From Rugamonas aquatica (GTDB taxonomy: Bacteria; Pseudomonadota; Gammaproteobacteria; Burkholderiales; Burkholderiaceae_D), in contig NZ_WHUG01000001.1 of the NCBI RefSeq assembly GCF_009380215.1, positions 496,001 to 560,000 on the forward strand: a DNA stretch of 64,000 bases, given 5' to 3'. The first letter of the stretch is position 1, and each line of letters begins with the position of its first letter. The position numbers were made by a program, and so were the translations under genes. The notes below the pieces were generated by a model, which was not told the DNA's origin, searched no databases, and saw only the letters and a program-made list of their open reading frames with translations. Positions 9,805-18,801 of this stretch are shown here, piece by piece.

Positions 9805-11385
9805 ATGACGCAGCTAGTTCACCAATTAATTTTTCAGTCGGCGCAGCGCGAGCCCAGGCGGCAGGCGCTGTCCTATCAAGGTGTCGGGTTGAATTATGTG
9901 GCGCTGGCGCAGATGGTGCAGGTGGCGGCGGCGGCCTGGGTGCACAACGGACTGGGGCGCGGCGAGCGCCTGGCTGTGTTCATGGAAAAGCGCGAAGAGG
10001 CGGTGGTGGCCATGTTCGGCGCGGCGGCCGCCGGCGCGGTGTTCGTGCCGGTCAATCCCGTGCTGAAGCCGGACCAGGTCGCGCACATCCTCGCCGATTG
10101 CGATGTGCGCATACTGGTGACCACGCGCGAACGCTATAATCTTCTGGCACCGGCGCTGGCGACGTGCCCGGCGCTGCGCAAGGTGATCGTCATCGGCCCG
10201 ATGGAATCCCTGCCGGCGCAGGACGGGTTGCAATTGCTGGCGTGGCGCGACTGCATGCGCGACGCGCCGCAACTGCCGCCGCACGCATGCATCGATACCG
10301 ATGTCGCGGCGATACTGTACACCTCGGGCAGCACGGGCAAGCCGAAGGGCGTGGTGCTGTCGCATCGCAATCTGGTGGCCGGGGCGTTGAGCGTTTCTTC
10401 CTACCTGAGCAATACGCCGGAAGACCGCATCCTGTGCGTGCTGCCGCTTAGCTTTGACTACGGTTTGAGTCAGCTGACCACGGCGTTTGCCGTCGGCGCC
10501 TGCGCGGTGCTGCTGAATCATCTGCTTCAGCGCGATATCCTCGATGCCGTCCAACATGAGCGCATCACCGGCCTGGCCGCCGTGCCGCCGTTGTGGATGC
10601 AGCTGGCGGAACTGGACTGGCGCCATGCACAGCGGCTGCGCTACATCACTAATTCCGGCGGCGCCATGCAGCGCCATACGCTGGCGGCGCTGCGCAAGGG
10701 TTTGCCGTACACGCAGATCTATTTGATGTACGGCTTGACCGAGGCGTTCCGTTCCACTTTTCTGGCGCCCGAGCAGCTGGACCGGCGGCCCGATTCCATC
10801 GGCAAGGCGATTCCGAACGCTGAAATCCTGGTGCTGCGCGGCGACGGCTCCACCTGCGCGCCGAACGAGCCGGGTGAACTCGTGCATCGCGGCGCCCTGG
10901 TGGCGATGGGCTACTGGAACGATGCGCAGCGCACCGCCGAGCGTTTCCGCCCTTTGCCCGATCGCCTGGGCGGCTTGCCGGTGCCTGAGCTGGCGGTCTG
11001 GTCCGGCGATACCGTGCGTTGCGACGACGAAGGCTATCTGTACTTTATCGGCCGCAGTGACGACATGATCAAGACCTCAGGTTATCGCGTCAGTCCGACG
11101 GAGGTGGAGGAGGTGGTGTACGCGACCGGGCTGGTGGCGGAGGCGGCCGCACTTGGCGTGCCGCATGCAACACTGGGGCAGTCCATTGCCCTGATTGTGG
11201 CCGCCATGCCGCAGGGGGCAGTCGATAGCGCGGCCTTGCTGGCGGCCTGCCGCCAGGCCTTGCCTGCCTACATGGTGCCGGCGACGGTCGAGATCCGTCA
11301 AGCGCCTTTGCCGCGCAATCCAAACGGCAAGATCGACCGCAAGCTGTTGGCCGACCAACTTGCCGGCTCACGGTGCGAGCCGTGA
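9805..11385 (+). CDS. AMP-forming acyl-CoA/ACP ligase, exosortase A system-associated
   Basis: A 526-residue member of the ANL adenylating superfamily. It has the P-loop LYTSGSTGKPKGVVLSH (about 171-187), the A5-type motif YLMYGLTEAF, the GDTVRCDDEGYLYFIGR hinge region and the catalytic lysine in NPNGKIDRK (Lys509). It would adenylate a carboxylic acid and pass it to CoA or a carrier protein. It is closest to the ligase family TIGR03098, found with exosortase A. It is the first gene of a three-gene operon, with its stop overlapping the decarboxylase start, and lies opposite the ACP operon, so charging that ACP is the natural hypothesis. Confidence 0.9.
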   Translation: MTQLVHQLIFQSAQREPRRQALSYQGVGLNYVALAQMVQVAAAAWVHNGLGRGERLAVFMEKREEAVVAMFGAAAAGAVFVPVNPVLKPDQVAHILADCDVRILVTTRERYNLLAPALATCPALRKVIVIGPMESLPAQDGLQLLAWRDCMRDAPQLPPHACIDTDVAAILYTSGSTGKPKGVVLSHRNLVAGALSVSSYLSNTPEDRILCVLPLSFDYGLSQLTTAFAVGACAVLLNHLLQRDILDAVQHERITGLAAVPPLWMQLAELDWRHAQRLRYITNSGGAMQRHTLAALRKGLPYTQIYLMYGLTEAFRSTFLAPEQLDRRPDSIGKAIPNAEILVLRGDGSTCAPNEPGELVHRGALVAMGYWNDAQRTAERFRPLPDRLGGLPVPELAVWSGDTVRCDDEGYLYFIGRSDDMIKTSGYRVSPTEVEEVVYATGLVAEAAALGVPHATLGQSIALIVAAMPQGAVDSAALLAACRQALPAYMVPATVEIRQAPLPRNPNGKIDRKLLADQLAGSRCEP

Positions 11386-12623
11386 TGACGCCGCTGGATG
11401 TACCACAGCACATCGCGTTGAGCCAGTTCCCCGTGCTGGAGGATGTACTGCATCTCGGCGGCATCCGCCTGACGCGGCTGGTGGAGCGTGTCGGCCGCAC
11501 GCCATTCTACGCGTATGAGCGCAGCCATATCATCAGTCGCATCGCGACGCTGCGGCAGACGCTGCCGGAAGGTGTGCAGCTGCACTACGCCGTCAAGGCC
11601 AACCCCATGCCGGCGCTGGTGCAGATGATGGCGGGACTGGTGGATGGCTTTGATGTCGCTTCCGGTGGCGAGATGAAGGTGGCGCTGGACGCGGGCATGG
11701 CGGCTGATCGCATCAGTTTTGCCGGCCCCGGGAAGAGCGACCAGGAGTTGCGCTGCGCCGTGGCGGCAGGCGTGCTGTTGCACCTGGAGTCCGAGTGCGA
11801 GATGGAACGCGCCGCCCGCATAGGCGGCGAGCTGGGCATGACGCCGCGCGTGGCGGTGCGCGTGAATCCGGACTTCGAATTGAAGCTGGCGGGCATGAAG
11901 ATGGGCGGCGGCCCGCGCCAATTCGGCGTCGATGCGGCGCGGGTGCCCGCTATGTTGCAGCATCTGGCGGCGCTGGGTCTGGACTTTCATGGCTTCCATC
12001 TTTTTTGCGGTGCGCAGAATCTTTCCGCCGAGGCGATCTGCGAGGCGCAGCGGCTCAGCGTGCAGCTGGCGCTGCGGCTGGCAGAGCACGCGCCCGCGCC
12101 GTTGCGCATGTTGAATATCGGCGGCGGCTTCGGCGTGCCGTACTTCCCCGGTGAGCGCGCGCTGGACTTGCCGGCTGTAGCCGATGGCATGGATCAGTGC
12201 TTGCGCCAGTTGAGCCAAGCTTCGCCACAGACCGCCCTGATCCTGGAACTGGGCCGCTATCTGGTGGCGGAGGGGGGCGTCTACGTATGCCGCGTGCTGG
12301 AACGCAAGCGTTCGCATGGACAGACTTTCCTGATTACCGATGGTGGACTGCACCAGCATCTGGCGGCGTCGGGAAATTTCGGTCAGGTGATCCGCAAGAA
12401 TTATCCGGTCGTCATCGGCAACCGGGTGTATGGCGGGCCGCGTGAAACGGTGTCGGTGGTTGGCCCGCTGTGCACGCCGCTTGATCTGCTGGCCGACCGC
12501 ATGGAACTGGGGCGCGCCGAGGCCGGCGACCTGGTGGTGGTGCTGCAGTCCGGCGCGTACGGATTGACGGCGAGTCCGACCGCGTTTCTCGGCCATCCCG
12601 CGCCAATGGAGGTGCTGGTATGA
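11385..12623 (+). CDS. PLP-dependent decarboxylase, exosortase A system-associated
   Basis: A 412-residue fold-type III PLP enzyme related to diaminopimelate/ornithine decarboxylases. The PLP lysine is Lys71 in HYAVKANPMP. The phosphate-binding glycine loop is NIGGGFGVPY, and GFHLFCGAQN is the usual barrel segment. The C-terminal QSGAYGLTASPTAF corresponds to the active-site region completed by the second subunit. It matches family TIGR03099, whose amino-acid substrate is unknown. The ATG at 11385 overlaps the ligase stop (TGATG); a GTG 12 bases upstream is possible. The next gene overlaps by 4 bases. Confidence 0.9.
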   Translation: MTPLDVPQHIALSQFPVLEDVLHLGGIRLTRLVERVGRTPFYAYERSHIISRIATLRQTLPEGVQLHYAVKANPMPALVQMMAGLVDGFDVASGGEMKVALDAGMAADRISFAGPGKSDQELRCAVAAGVLLHLESECEMERAARIGGELGMTPRVAVRVNPDFELKLAGMKMGGGPRQFGVDAARVPAMLQHLAALGLDFHGFHLFCGAQNLSAEAICEAQRLSVQLALRLAEHAPAPLRMLNIGGGFGVPYFPGERALDLPAVADGMDQCLRQLSQASPQTALILELGRYLVAEGGVYVCRVLERKRSHGQTFLITDGGLHQHLAASGNFGQVIRKNYPVVIGNRVYGGPRETVSVVGPLCTPLDLLADRMELGRAEAGDLVVVLQSGAYGLTASPTAFLGHPAPMEVLV

Positions 12624-14452
12624 GCGGCCTGTGCGGCTATCTCGACACGGCCGAAGGCACGGCGGTCCAGCATCTGCTGGCCGGCATGGCGGCGCCGCTG
12701 GTGCGCTTCGACGATAGCCCGATCCGCATCGCTGCCGCGCAGCGGGGAGGCATCGCCGTGGCCGCGGCCGCAGGCAGCGCCAGCGTGCACGGCAGCGGCG
12801 GCGTGCTGGTGGCGGTGTGGGGGCGGCCGTTGCTGAATGGTTGTGCCGAGAATCTTGCTGAACGGTTTGCCGCCTTATGGCAGATCCATGGTGCGAAGGC
12901 TTGCGCGGCCCTGTCTGGTCCGTTCGCGGTCTGTGCGATGGCCGAGCCGGGCGGCCAGTTGCTGCTGGCCATCGATCGCAGCGGCGTGCACACCATGCAC
13001 TATCAGCAGCTGACGCAGGGCGTGTTGTTCGGGTCATCGGCGGCTGCGCTGCAGGCCCACCCGATGGCCTTGAAGACGCTGGACCCGCAGTCCATCTACA
13101 ACTATCTGTATTTTCACACGGTTCCCGGGCCACGCACCGTGTTTCGTGGCCAACGCCGGTTGCAGCCCGGCGAGTTCGTGCAGTACAGGCACGGTCACCT
13201 GGAGACCGGCCAGTATTGGAAGATGGAGTATCAGGAAGAATCCAATATGTCGTTTGGGGAGCTCAAGCGGCAGTTCCTGAGCACGCTGGAGGGCTCGGTG
13301 CGGCGCTCGTCCGGCGGCGCCAGGACCGGCGCTTTCTTGAGCGGGGGAACGGATAGCTCCACGCTGGCCGGCATGTTGGCCAGCGTCAGCGGCACGGCGC
13401 CCCGTACGTATTCGATAGGTTTCGATGTCGCTGGCTATGACGAAATGCGCTACGCCCGCATTGCGGCCCGTCATTTCGGCGCCGATCATCATGAGCTGTA
13501 CGTGACGGCCGGCGACGTTGCCAGCGCGATTCCGCGCATCGCCGCCGCTTCGGATCAGCCTTTCGGTAACTCTTCCGCCGTACCCGCCTATTATTGTGCG
13601 AATATGGCCCGCGCCGATGGCGTGACGCGGCTGCTGGGCGGCGATGGCGGCGACGAACTGTTTGGCGGCAACGAACGCTATGCACACCAGGCTGTGCTGT
13701 CGCGCTACGAACAACTGCCGTCGGCATTGCGCCAGGTGGCGCTGGAGCCATTGCTGTTCGGTCTGGCGGGCAAGCTGGACCTGACGATGCTGCGCAAGGC
13801 GCGCAGCTATGTCGAACAGGCGCTGGTGCCGATGCCTGCGCGTCTGGAAACCTACAACTTGCTGCAGCGCTACGGCCCGGCGGAGGTGTTGCATGCCGAC
13901 TTCCTCGCGGGTGTGGATGAGAGCGCCCCCATCGGCCAACTAAGCGACTGCTATTGGCAGGAAAAGGGCTTGAGCCAGATTAACCGCATGCAAACCCTGG
14001 ATCTGCGCTACACGCTGGCCGACAACGATTTGCGCAAGGTGAGCCTAGCGTGCGAGCTGGGCGGCGTGGAGGTGGCGTTTCCCTTTCTTTGCGACGAGAT
14101 GCTGGCGTTTTCGGCGCGCCTGTCGCCCAAGGACAAGTTGAACGGCACGCGTTTGCGCTATTTCTTCAAGCGGGCGCTGCGCGGCTACCTGCCGCCGGCG
14201 ATACTGCGCAAGAAGAAGCATGGCTTCGGCTTGCCGTTCGGCCACTGGTTGCAGCATGACGCCGCTCTGCAAGGGCTGGTGCTTGATAGCTTGAGCGACC
14301 TGAAGAAGCGGCAGATCATCCGCGCCGATTTCATCGAACGCCTGATGCGTACGCTGATCGCCGAGCATCCGGCCTATCACGGCACCATGGTGTGGGTGCT
14401 GATGATGCTGGAGCAGTGGCTGGCCCGGTCAGATGCGCCGATTCGCAAGTAG
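12620..14452 (+). CDS. Asparagine-synthase-like amidotransferase with degenerate glutaminase domain
   Basis: A 610-residue homologue of AsnB. The synthetase domain is intact, with the ATP-pyrophosphatase loop SGGTDSS at 241-247 and LLGGDGGDELFGGNERY. The N-terminal glutaminase domain is degenerate. The chain starts MSGLCG, so there is no cysteine directly after Met as class II amidotransferases need, and the usual NGEIYN segment reads WGRPLLNG. It may use free ammonia, nitrogen from a partner, or make a different bond such as an amide or ester to an amine. It ends the ligase-decarboxylase operon, and its last 24 bases overlap the convergent deacetylase gene. Confidence 0.85.
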   Translation: MSGLCGYLDTAEGTAVQHLLAGMAAPLVRFDDSPIRIAAAQRGGIAVAAAAGSASVHGSGGVLVAVWGRPLLNGCAENLAERFAALWQIHGAKACAALSGPFAVCAMAEPGGQLLLAIDRSGVHTMHYQQLTQGVLFGSSAAALQAHPMALKTLDPQSIYNYLYFHTVPGPRTVFRGQRRLQPGEFVQYRHGHLETGQYWKMEYQEESNMSFGELKRQFLSTLEGSVRRSSGGARTGAFLSGGTDSSTLAGMLASVSGTAPRTYSIGFDVAGYDEMRYARIAARHFGADHHELYVTAGDVASAIPRIAAASDQPFGNSSAVPAYYCANMARADGVTRLLGGDGGDELFGGNERYAHQAVLSRYEQLPSALRQVALEPLLFGLAGKLDLTMLRKARSYVEQALVPMPARLETYNLLQRYGPAEVLHADFLAGVDESAPIGQLSDCYWQEKGLSQINRMQTLDLRYTLADNDLRKVSLACELGGVEVAFPFLCDEMLAFSARLSPKDKLNGTRLRYFFKRALRGYLPPAILRKKKHGFGLPFGHWLQHDAALQGLVLDSLSDLKKRQIIRADFIERLMRTLIAEHPAYHGTMVWVLMMLEQWLARSDAPIRK

Positions 14453-15319
14453 GCGCAGCAGAAAGCGTGGGCGGTCCTGCTCCCACGGTGTGTAGCGCGG
14501 CAGTTGCAGTGGGTCGCTGGCGGCGTGGGCGGCGCCGGGTAGCGTGCTGAACGCGGCCTCGAAACCGAGGGCGTGGACCATGCCGACATGGCGCTGGTCG
14601 TAGTCCATGCCGGGTTTGCCGTTGGGATAGGCGAACAGCTTGACCGGGGTTTGTGTGATGGCTTCCAGCGCAGCCTTGCCGCGCGCGATATCGGCCAGAG
14701 CGTCGGCATCCGGCAGTTTGGCCAGGATGGGGTGCGATGCCGTATGCGCGCCGACCTCCATGCCGGCCGCCTGTAATTTCTGAAGTTGATGCGTGCACAT
14801 CATCAACTCTTCGGCCGGCTTCGGGGCCATGCTGCGCGCCAGTTCCCGGCGTTGGTGTGCGGGCAGGTATTTCAGCGTATCGAGCAAGTATTCGACGGCG
14901 CGCTGCTTCTCGCGCAGCGTCTGCACTGGCATGGAGGCGCAGCCTGGGGCTTGGATCTCCAGCACCGGTTGCTGTGCGTGGCGCACGGCGGCGATCACGT
15001 CGTCGTTCCACATCCGGCCACCGTTCAGGTAATCGCTGGCGATGAAAAAAGCGGCGCGCAGGCCATGGCGTTGCAGGATCGGCAGCGCCCATTCGGCGTT
15101 GTCGGCGTAGCCGTCGTCAAAGGTGATGCAGGCGGCGCGCGCCGGTAATCTCCCCTGGCGCAGGCGGGCGACAGCCTCGCTGACGGGCAGGACGTTGAAG
15201 CAGCGCTTCAGCAAGGCCATGTGGCGGTCGAACAGGCGCGCGTCCGGTAGTTCGGGCAGCAGCGCATCGGGTTGCGCCAGCACCCGGTGATAGACCAGTA
15301 TCGACAGGCGCCGGCTCAT
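14429..15319 (-). CDS. Polysaccharide deacetylase (NodB/CE4 type)
   Basis: A 296-residue CE4 deacetylase. Motif 1 is ITFDDGYADN (Asp68, Asp69) and motif 2 is HTASH (His192, His196), the metal-binding Asp-His-His set. LFAYPNGKPGMD is the motif before the C-terminal arm. There is no signal peptide, so it may act on lipid-linked intermediates in the cytoplasm. It would remove N-acetyl groups from hexosamine residues. The ATG overlaps the stop of the polymerase gene by 4 bases. Its 3' end overlaps the end of the convergent amidotransferase gene by 24 bases. Confidence 0.88.
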   Translation of the reverse strand: MSRRLSILVYHRVLAQPDALLPELPDARLFDRHMALLKRCFNVLPVSEAVARLRQGRLPARAACITFDDGYADNAEWALPILQRHGLRAAFFIASDYLNGGRMWNDDVIAAVRHAQQPVLEIQAPGCASMPVQTLREKQRAVEYLLDTLKYLPAHQRRELARSMAPKPAEELMMCTHQLQKLQAAGMEVGAHTASHPILAKLPDADALADIARGKAALEAITQTPVKLFAYPNGKPGMDYDQRHVGMVHALGFEAAFSTLPGAAHAASDPLQLPRYTPWEQDRPRFLLRLLANRRI

Positions 15320-16611
15320 GGCTGCCCGATGGCCTGGCGTCTGCCGCCGACTTGAGCCAGCATGGCTGGGCTGACAGCGGTCTGCTGGCCCGCGACCAGC
15401 AGGCGGGTGGCGACGATAACGCCCATCAGGTAATACGGAACGTCGAAATACAGCAAGCTCAGGAAGGCGCCACCGACGGCAAAGCCGGCGAAGCTCGCTT
15501 GTATCATCGTCGCAAGCTGCTGTGCCCATTCCAGTTCCGGCTGGTTCCGGCTGTGCCGGACTATCCAGGCCGCCGATCGCCAGGTCATGCCCAGCAGCAG
15601 CAGGTACAGCCCCAGGCCGATGAATCCATGCTCGCCCAGCGCCTGGAAGTAGATGCTGTGGGCGGCGTGGATGTCGGTGGGATTGGGCGCGTACAGGAAG
15701 AAGGTGCCGGGCTCGGCGATCTCGAAGCCGCCGCCGAAGAAGCGGTCCCTGGCCAGATTCCAGGCCATGTACCAGGCGTTGATGCGGCCCATCGCGGATT
15801 CGTCTTCCTGGTAGGTGCCGATGCTGTCCATGCGCTCGCTCCAGCGGTCTGGCATGAACAGGAAGGCCAGCGGCGTCAGCAGGGCGATCAGTGCGCCGGC
15901 GGCCAGCTTGTGCCGGCTTTTCAGCCACATGAAGACGATCATCGCGCCGATCGCCAGCAGGGCGCCGCGCGAGTAGGACCCCAAGGCGGCCAGCGCGCTG
16001 AGCAGCATCGTCGCGCTCAGGCCGTGCCGCAGCCAGCGCTGTTCGCTGCGCTGTTGCAGGTAGCGCATCAACGGAATGGTCATGATCAGGGCCAGCGCGA
16101 TGGCGTTGTTGTCGCCGATAAAAGTGCCTTCCGGCCCCCAGACGCGGTCGACGCCGCCGCTGCGTATCGTGAAGATGCCGCCTTTGACCCCGTAGTAGGC
16201 GATCGACATGGTCAACACCCACATCAGGCGTTGAATATCGTCGCGGCTGCGTATCACCGTCATCGTCACCAGGCTCATCAGCATGATCTTCATAACCTTG
16301 CTCCATTGCGCATAGGCCGACTCGGGAAACAAGGCGAACAGGGTGGTGACGTTCATCCACAACACCAGCGTAATCAGCGTGAACGTGATGCCGGACATCG
16401 GCAGCGCCTTGGGCAGGCGCGAGATGGCAACGCTGAACAGGGTGGCGATGGCGATGATGAAGGCGAAGGGGAAGGTGGTGGCGAAGCCCCAGCCCTGGGT
16501 GTGCGGATTCATCACGCTGATCCACACCCACATCAGCACGCCGTTGACGGGATTGCGCAAGATCATGGGCAGGCTGCCGAAGACGATGAGGGTGATCAGG
16601 ATGTCGCGCAT
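15316..16611 (-). CDS. O-antigen polymerase/ligase-like membrane protein, exosortase A-associated
   Basis: A 431-residue polytopic inner-membrane protein. Hydrophobic helices run through most of the length, with a periplasmic-loop-like stretch at FIGDNNAIALALIMTIPLM and the Wzy_C-type sequence AAHSIYFQALGEHGFIGLGLY. It resembles the exosortase A family TIGR03097 and would polymerise or transfer undecaprenyl-linked repeat units in the periplasm. I chose the ATG at 16609-16611 (MRDILITLIVFGSLP), where the hydrophobic segment begins. The longer frame to 16686 adds a polar tail inside the divergent promoter region. It forms a two-gene operon with the deacetylase. Confidence 0.85.
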   Translation of the reverse strand: MRDILITLIVFGSLPMILRNPVNGVLMWVWISVMNPHTQGWGFATTFPFAFIIAIATLFSVAISRLPKALPMSGITFTLITLVLWMNVTTLFALFPESAYAQWSKVMKIMLMSLVTMTVIRSRDDIQRLMWVLTMSIAYYGVKGGIFTIRSGGVDRVWGPEGTFIGDNNAIALALIMTIPLMRYLQQRSEQRWLRHGLSATMLLSALAALGSYSRGALLAIGAMIVFMWLKSRHKLAAGALIALLTPLAFLFMPDRWSERMDSIGTYQEDESAMGRINAWYMAWNLARDRFFGGGFEIAEPGTFFLYAPNPTDIHAAHSIYFQALGEHGFIGLGLYLLLLGMTWRSAAWIVRHSRNQPELEWAQQLATMIQASFAGFAVGGAFLSLLYFDVPYYLMGVIVATRLLVAGQQTAVSPAMLAQVGGRRQAIGQP

Positions 16612-16696
16612 GGCCGGGGGAACTCGTTGATGCGGCTCAACGATGCTACTGAGCCTGTCACTACACTGGATTGTCACGTTCTGCAATCATAGGATA

Positions 16697-16703
16697 GGGA
16701 GGA
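16697..16703 (+). promoter_or_regulatory. Strong Shine-Dalgarno site fixing a TTG start
   Basis: GGGAGGA lies 7 bases before the TTG at 16711. No ATG in that frame is available before residue 6 of the product, and the nearby ATG at 16703 is out of frame, so this site identifies TTG as the start codon of the two-domain glycosyltransferase. Confidence 0.7.
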
Positions 16704-16710
16704 TGCGCCC

Positions 16711-18792
16711 TTGTTGACCGTTCTCATGGCGACTTGCAATGGCGAGCAGACCCTGCCCAGGGTGCTGGATGGATACTGCCGCCTGCAGGCGCCGCGCCAG
16801 GCCTGGCAGTTGCTGGTCGTCGAGAACGGCAGCAGCGACAGCACCGGTGCGCTGGTCGCGGCTTATCAGGACAGGCTGCCGCTGCATCTGCTGCGCACTC
16901 CCCATCCGGGCAAGAATGCGGCGCTGAACCTGGGAGTGGAATGGGCATTGCGCCACCACGGTGGCGACAGCCTGTTCATTTTCAGCGACGATGACGCGAC
17001 ACCGGCGCCGGACTGGCTGCTGCAGTGGGAAAGCTGCGCCGCCGCCCACCCCGAGTACGCCGTCTTCGGCGGCGCCATAGAGCCGGACTGGGCCGAACCT
17101 CCGCCCGCATGGCTGCCGCGACTGGCGCCGACCGGGTTGACGTTCGGCCTGACCGCCACCGACTTGCCTGATGGGCCAGTCTTTCCCGGGCTGGTCTGGG
17201 GCGCCAACATGGCGGTGCGCGGGACGGTGTTCGCGGCTGGCTATCGCTACGACACGACGATAGGCCCCAATGGCGACGCCTACGCCATGGGCGGCGAGAC
17301 CGAACTGACCCGTCGGCTTGCGCTGGCCGGCTATCCGGCGTGGTTCTGTCCCCGGGCGCGGGTGGGCCATTACATACGCAGGCATCAACTGAAAGTCGGG
17401 TACGTGCTCGACAAGGCGTGGCGTTTCGGACGGGGCAAGTACCGGCAGGACCGTCCGGGCACCTTCCCCGAATGGCTGGGCGTGCCGCGTTGGATGCTGC
17501 TGCGCTACGCACAGGAATGCGTCGGCTACCTGTGGGCTCGCCTGTCGGGCAGTGAGGACCGGCTGTTTCGGCGGCGCTGGGAGCTGGCCTATCTGCGCGG
17601 CTATTTTTCCGAGGCCAGGCTGGGACGGCGCGACACCGGCAGGCAGGTCTTAATCACCAGCTACTCGGGCGAGCTTGGCGGAATGGAGATGCGTATGGCG
17701 CAGGAGGTGCGCTACCTGCGGCAGGCCGGTGCGGATGGCAGCCTGGCGCTGCGGCGCTTCGCCGGCATCGACGCCTGGGCAAGGCAGCTGGCGCGCGAAC
17801 AGATCACAGTGGCGGAGTTCGATCCGCCCAGGTTTTTCGAGCAATGGGCGTGGCGGCGCTGGAATTTGCTGCGGGCGCGGCTGTGGGCCGCCCGGCGGCT
17901 GCGGGCGTTTCGAGCGGATCTGGTGCATGTGGCGTGGTGCTGGACGAACTATGGCGCTTCCGTGTTGTGGCTGGCGCGGCATTGCGGTTTGCCCGCGGTC
18001 GTCAGCGTGCACAACGCCTTTCCTGCGGTGGAGATCAGCGCCTGGCATCGTCCGCTGCTGCGACAGGCCTTCGATGGCGTGCGCGGTGTGTATGCGGTCT
18101 CGCAGTCCGCGCTGGAACATTTTATGGCGATCTATAAGCCATATCTGCTGGCCTCCACGCGCGTGGCGGTGATACCGAATTGCGTCGACACGGATCGCTT
18201 CAAGCCGGACGCGGTCTTGCGCGTCGCCACGCGTTCGGCGCTGGGGCTGCCGGAAGATGCGCTGGTGATCGGTGCCGTGGCGCGTCTTTCCGAGCAAAAG
18301 CGGCCGATGGCGTTGCTGGAACTGTTCATGTCGCTGCGTCAGCGCTACCCGCATCTGTATCTGCTGATGGCCGGCAGCGGGCCGCTGGAAGCGTCGCTGA
18401 AGGAAACAGTCCGGCAGGCCGGCCTGGAGCCGTTCGTGGTTTTCACCGGCTTTGTCGCGGCGATAGAAACGGTGCTGCCGGCGCTGGACCTGCACATCCT
18501 GATGAGCCGGAACGAGGGCTTCGGCATTGCGACCATCGAAGCCATGGCCTGCGGCGTGCCGGTCGTGGCGACGGACGTGCCGGGCAGTGCGGATATCCTG
18601 CGCGACAGCCAGGGTGGTGTGCTGGTGCCGGCGCACGACATCGAGGCGGCGGCCGCCATCGTCGCCGGCCTGCTGGATGACCCGGGCCGGCGGCACCATA
18701 TGGGCCGGCTGGCGCGGAACGAGGCGGTGGCCCGCTACAGTTGCGTGGTCGTGGGCAAGCAGGTGCTTGCCTTTTACGATCAGCTGATCTGA
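16711..18792 (+). CDS. Two-domain glycosyltransferase (GT2 + GT4 fusion)
   Basis: A 693-residue protein joining two transferases. Residues 1-310 are a family 2 enzyme: MLTVLMATCNGEQTLPRVL, the nucleotide-binding acid cluster DDD at 93-95, and ETELTRRLALAG as the acceptor-side motif. From about residue 312 a GT-B fold begins (VLITSYSGELGGMEMRM), with GAVARLSEQKRP and the donor-binding SRNEGFGIATIEAMACGVPVV near residue 590. It could add two successive sugars. Codon 1 is TTG, supported by GGGAGGA 7 bases upstream. It opens a five-gene plus-strand operon with the flippase 9 bases downstream. Confidence 0.88.
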   Translation: MLTVLMATCNGEQTLPRVLDGYCRLQAPRQAWQLLVVENGSSDSTGALVAAYQDRLPLHLLRTPHPGKNAALNLGVEWALRHHGGDSLFIFSDDDATPAPDWLLQWESCAAAHPEYAVFGGAIEPDWAEPPPAWLPRLAPTGLTFGLTATDLPDGPVFPGLVWGANMAVRGTVFAAGYRYDTTIGPNGDAYAMGGETELTRRLALAGYPAWFCPRARVGHYIRRHQLKVGYVLDKAWRFGRGKYRQDRPGTFPEWLGVPRWMLLRYAQECVGYLWARLSGSEDRLFRRRWELAYLRGYFSEARLGRRDTGRQVLITSYSGELGGMEMRMAQEVRYLRQAGADGSLALRRFAGIDAWARQLAREQITVAEFDPPRFFEQWAWRRWNLLRARLWAARRLRAFRADLVHVAWCWTNYGASVLWLARHCGLPAVVSVHNAFPAVEISAWHRPLLRQAFDGVRGVYAVSQSALEHFMAIYKPYLLASTRVAVIPNCVDTDRFKPDAVLRVATRSALGLPEDALVIGAVARLSEQKRPMALLELFMSLRQRYPHLYLLMAGSGPLEASLKETVRQAGLEPFVVFTGFVAAIETVLPALDLHILMSRNEGFGIATIEAMACGVPVVATDVPGSADILRDSQGGVLVPAHDIEAAAAIVAGLLDDPGRRHHMGRLARNEAVARYSCVVVGKQVLAFYDQLI

Positions 18793-18801
18793 GGAGCGGC
18801 G

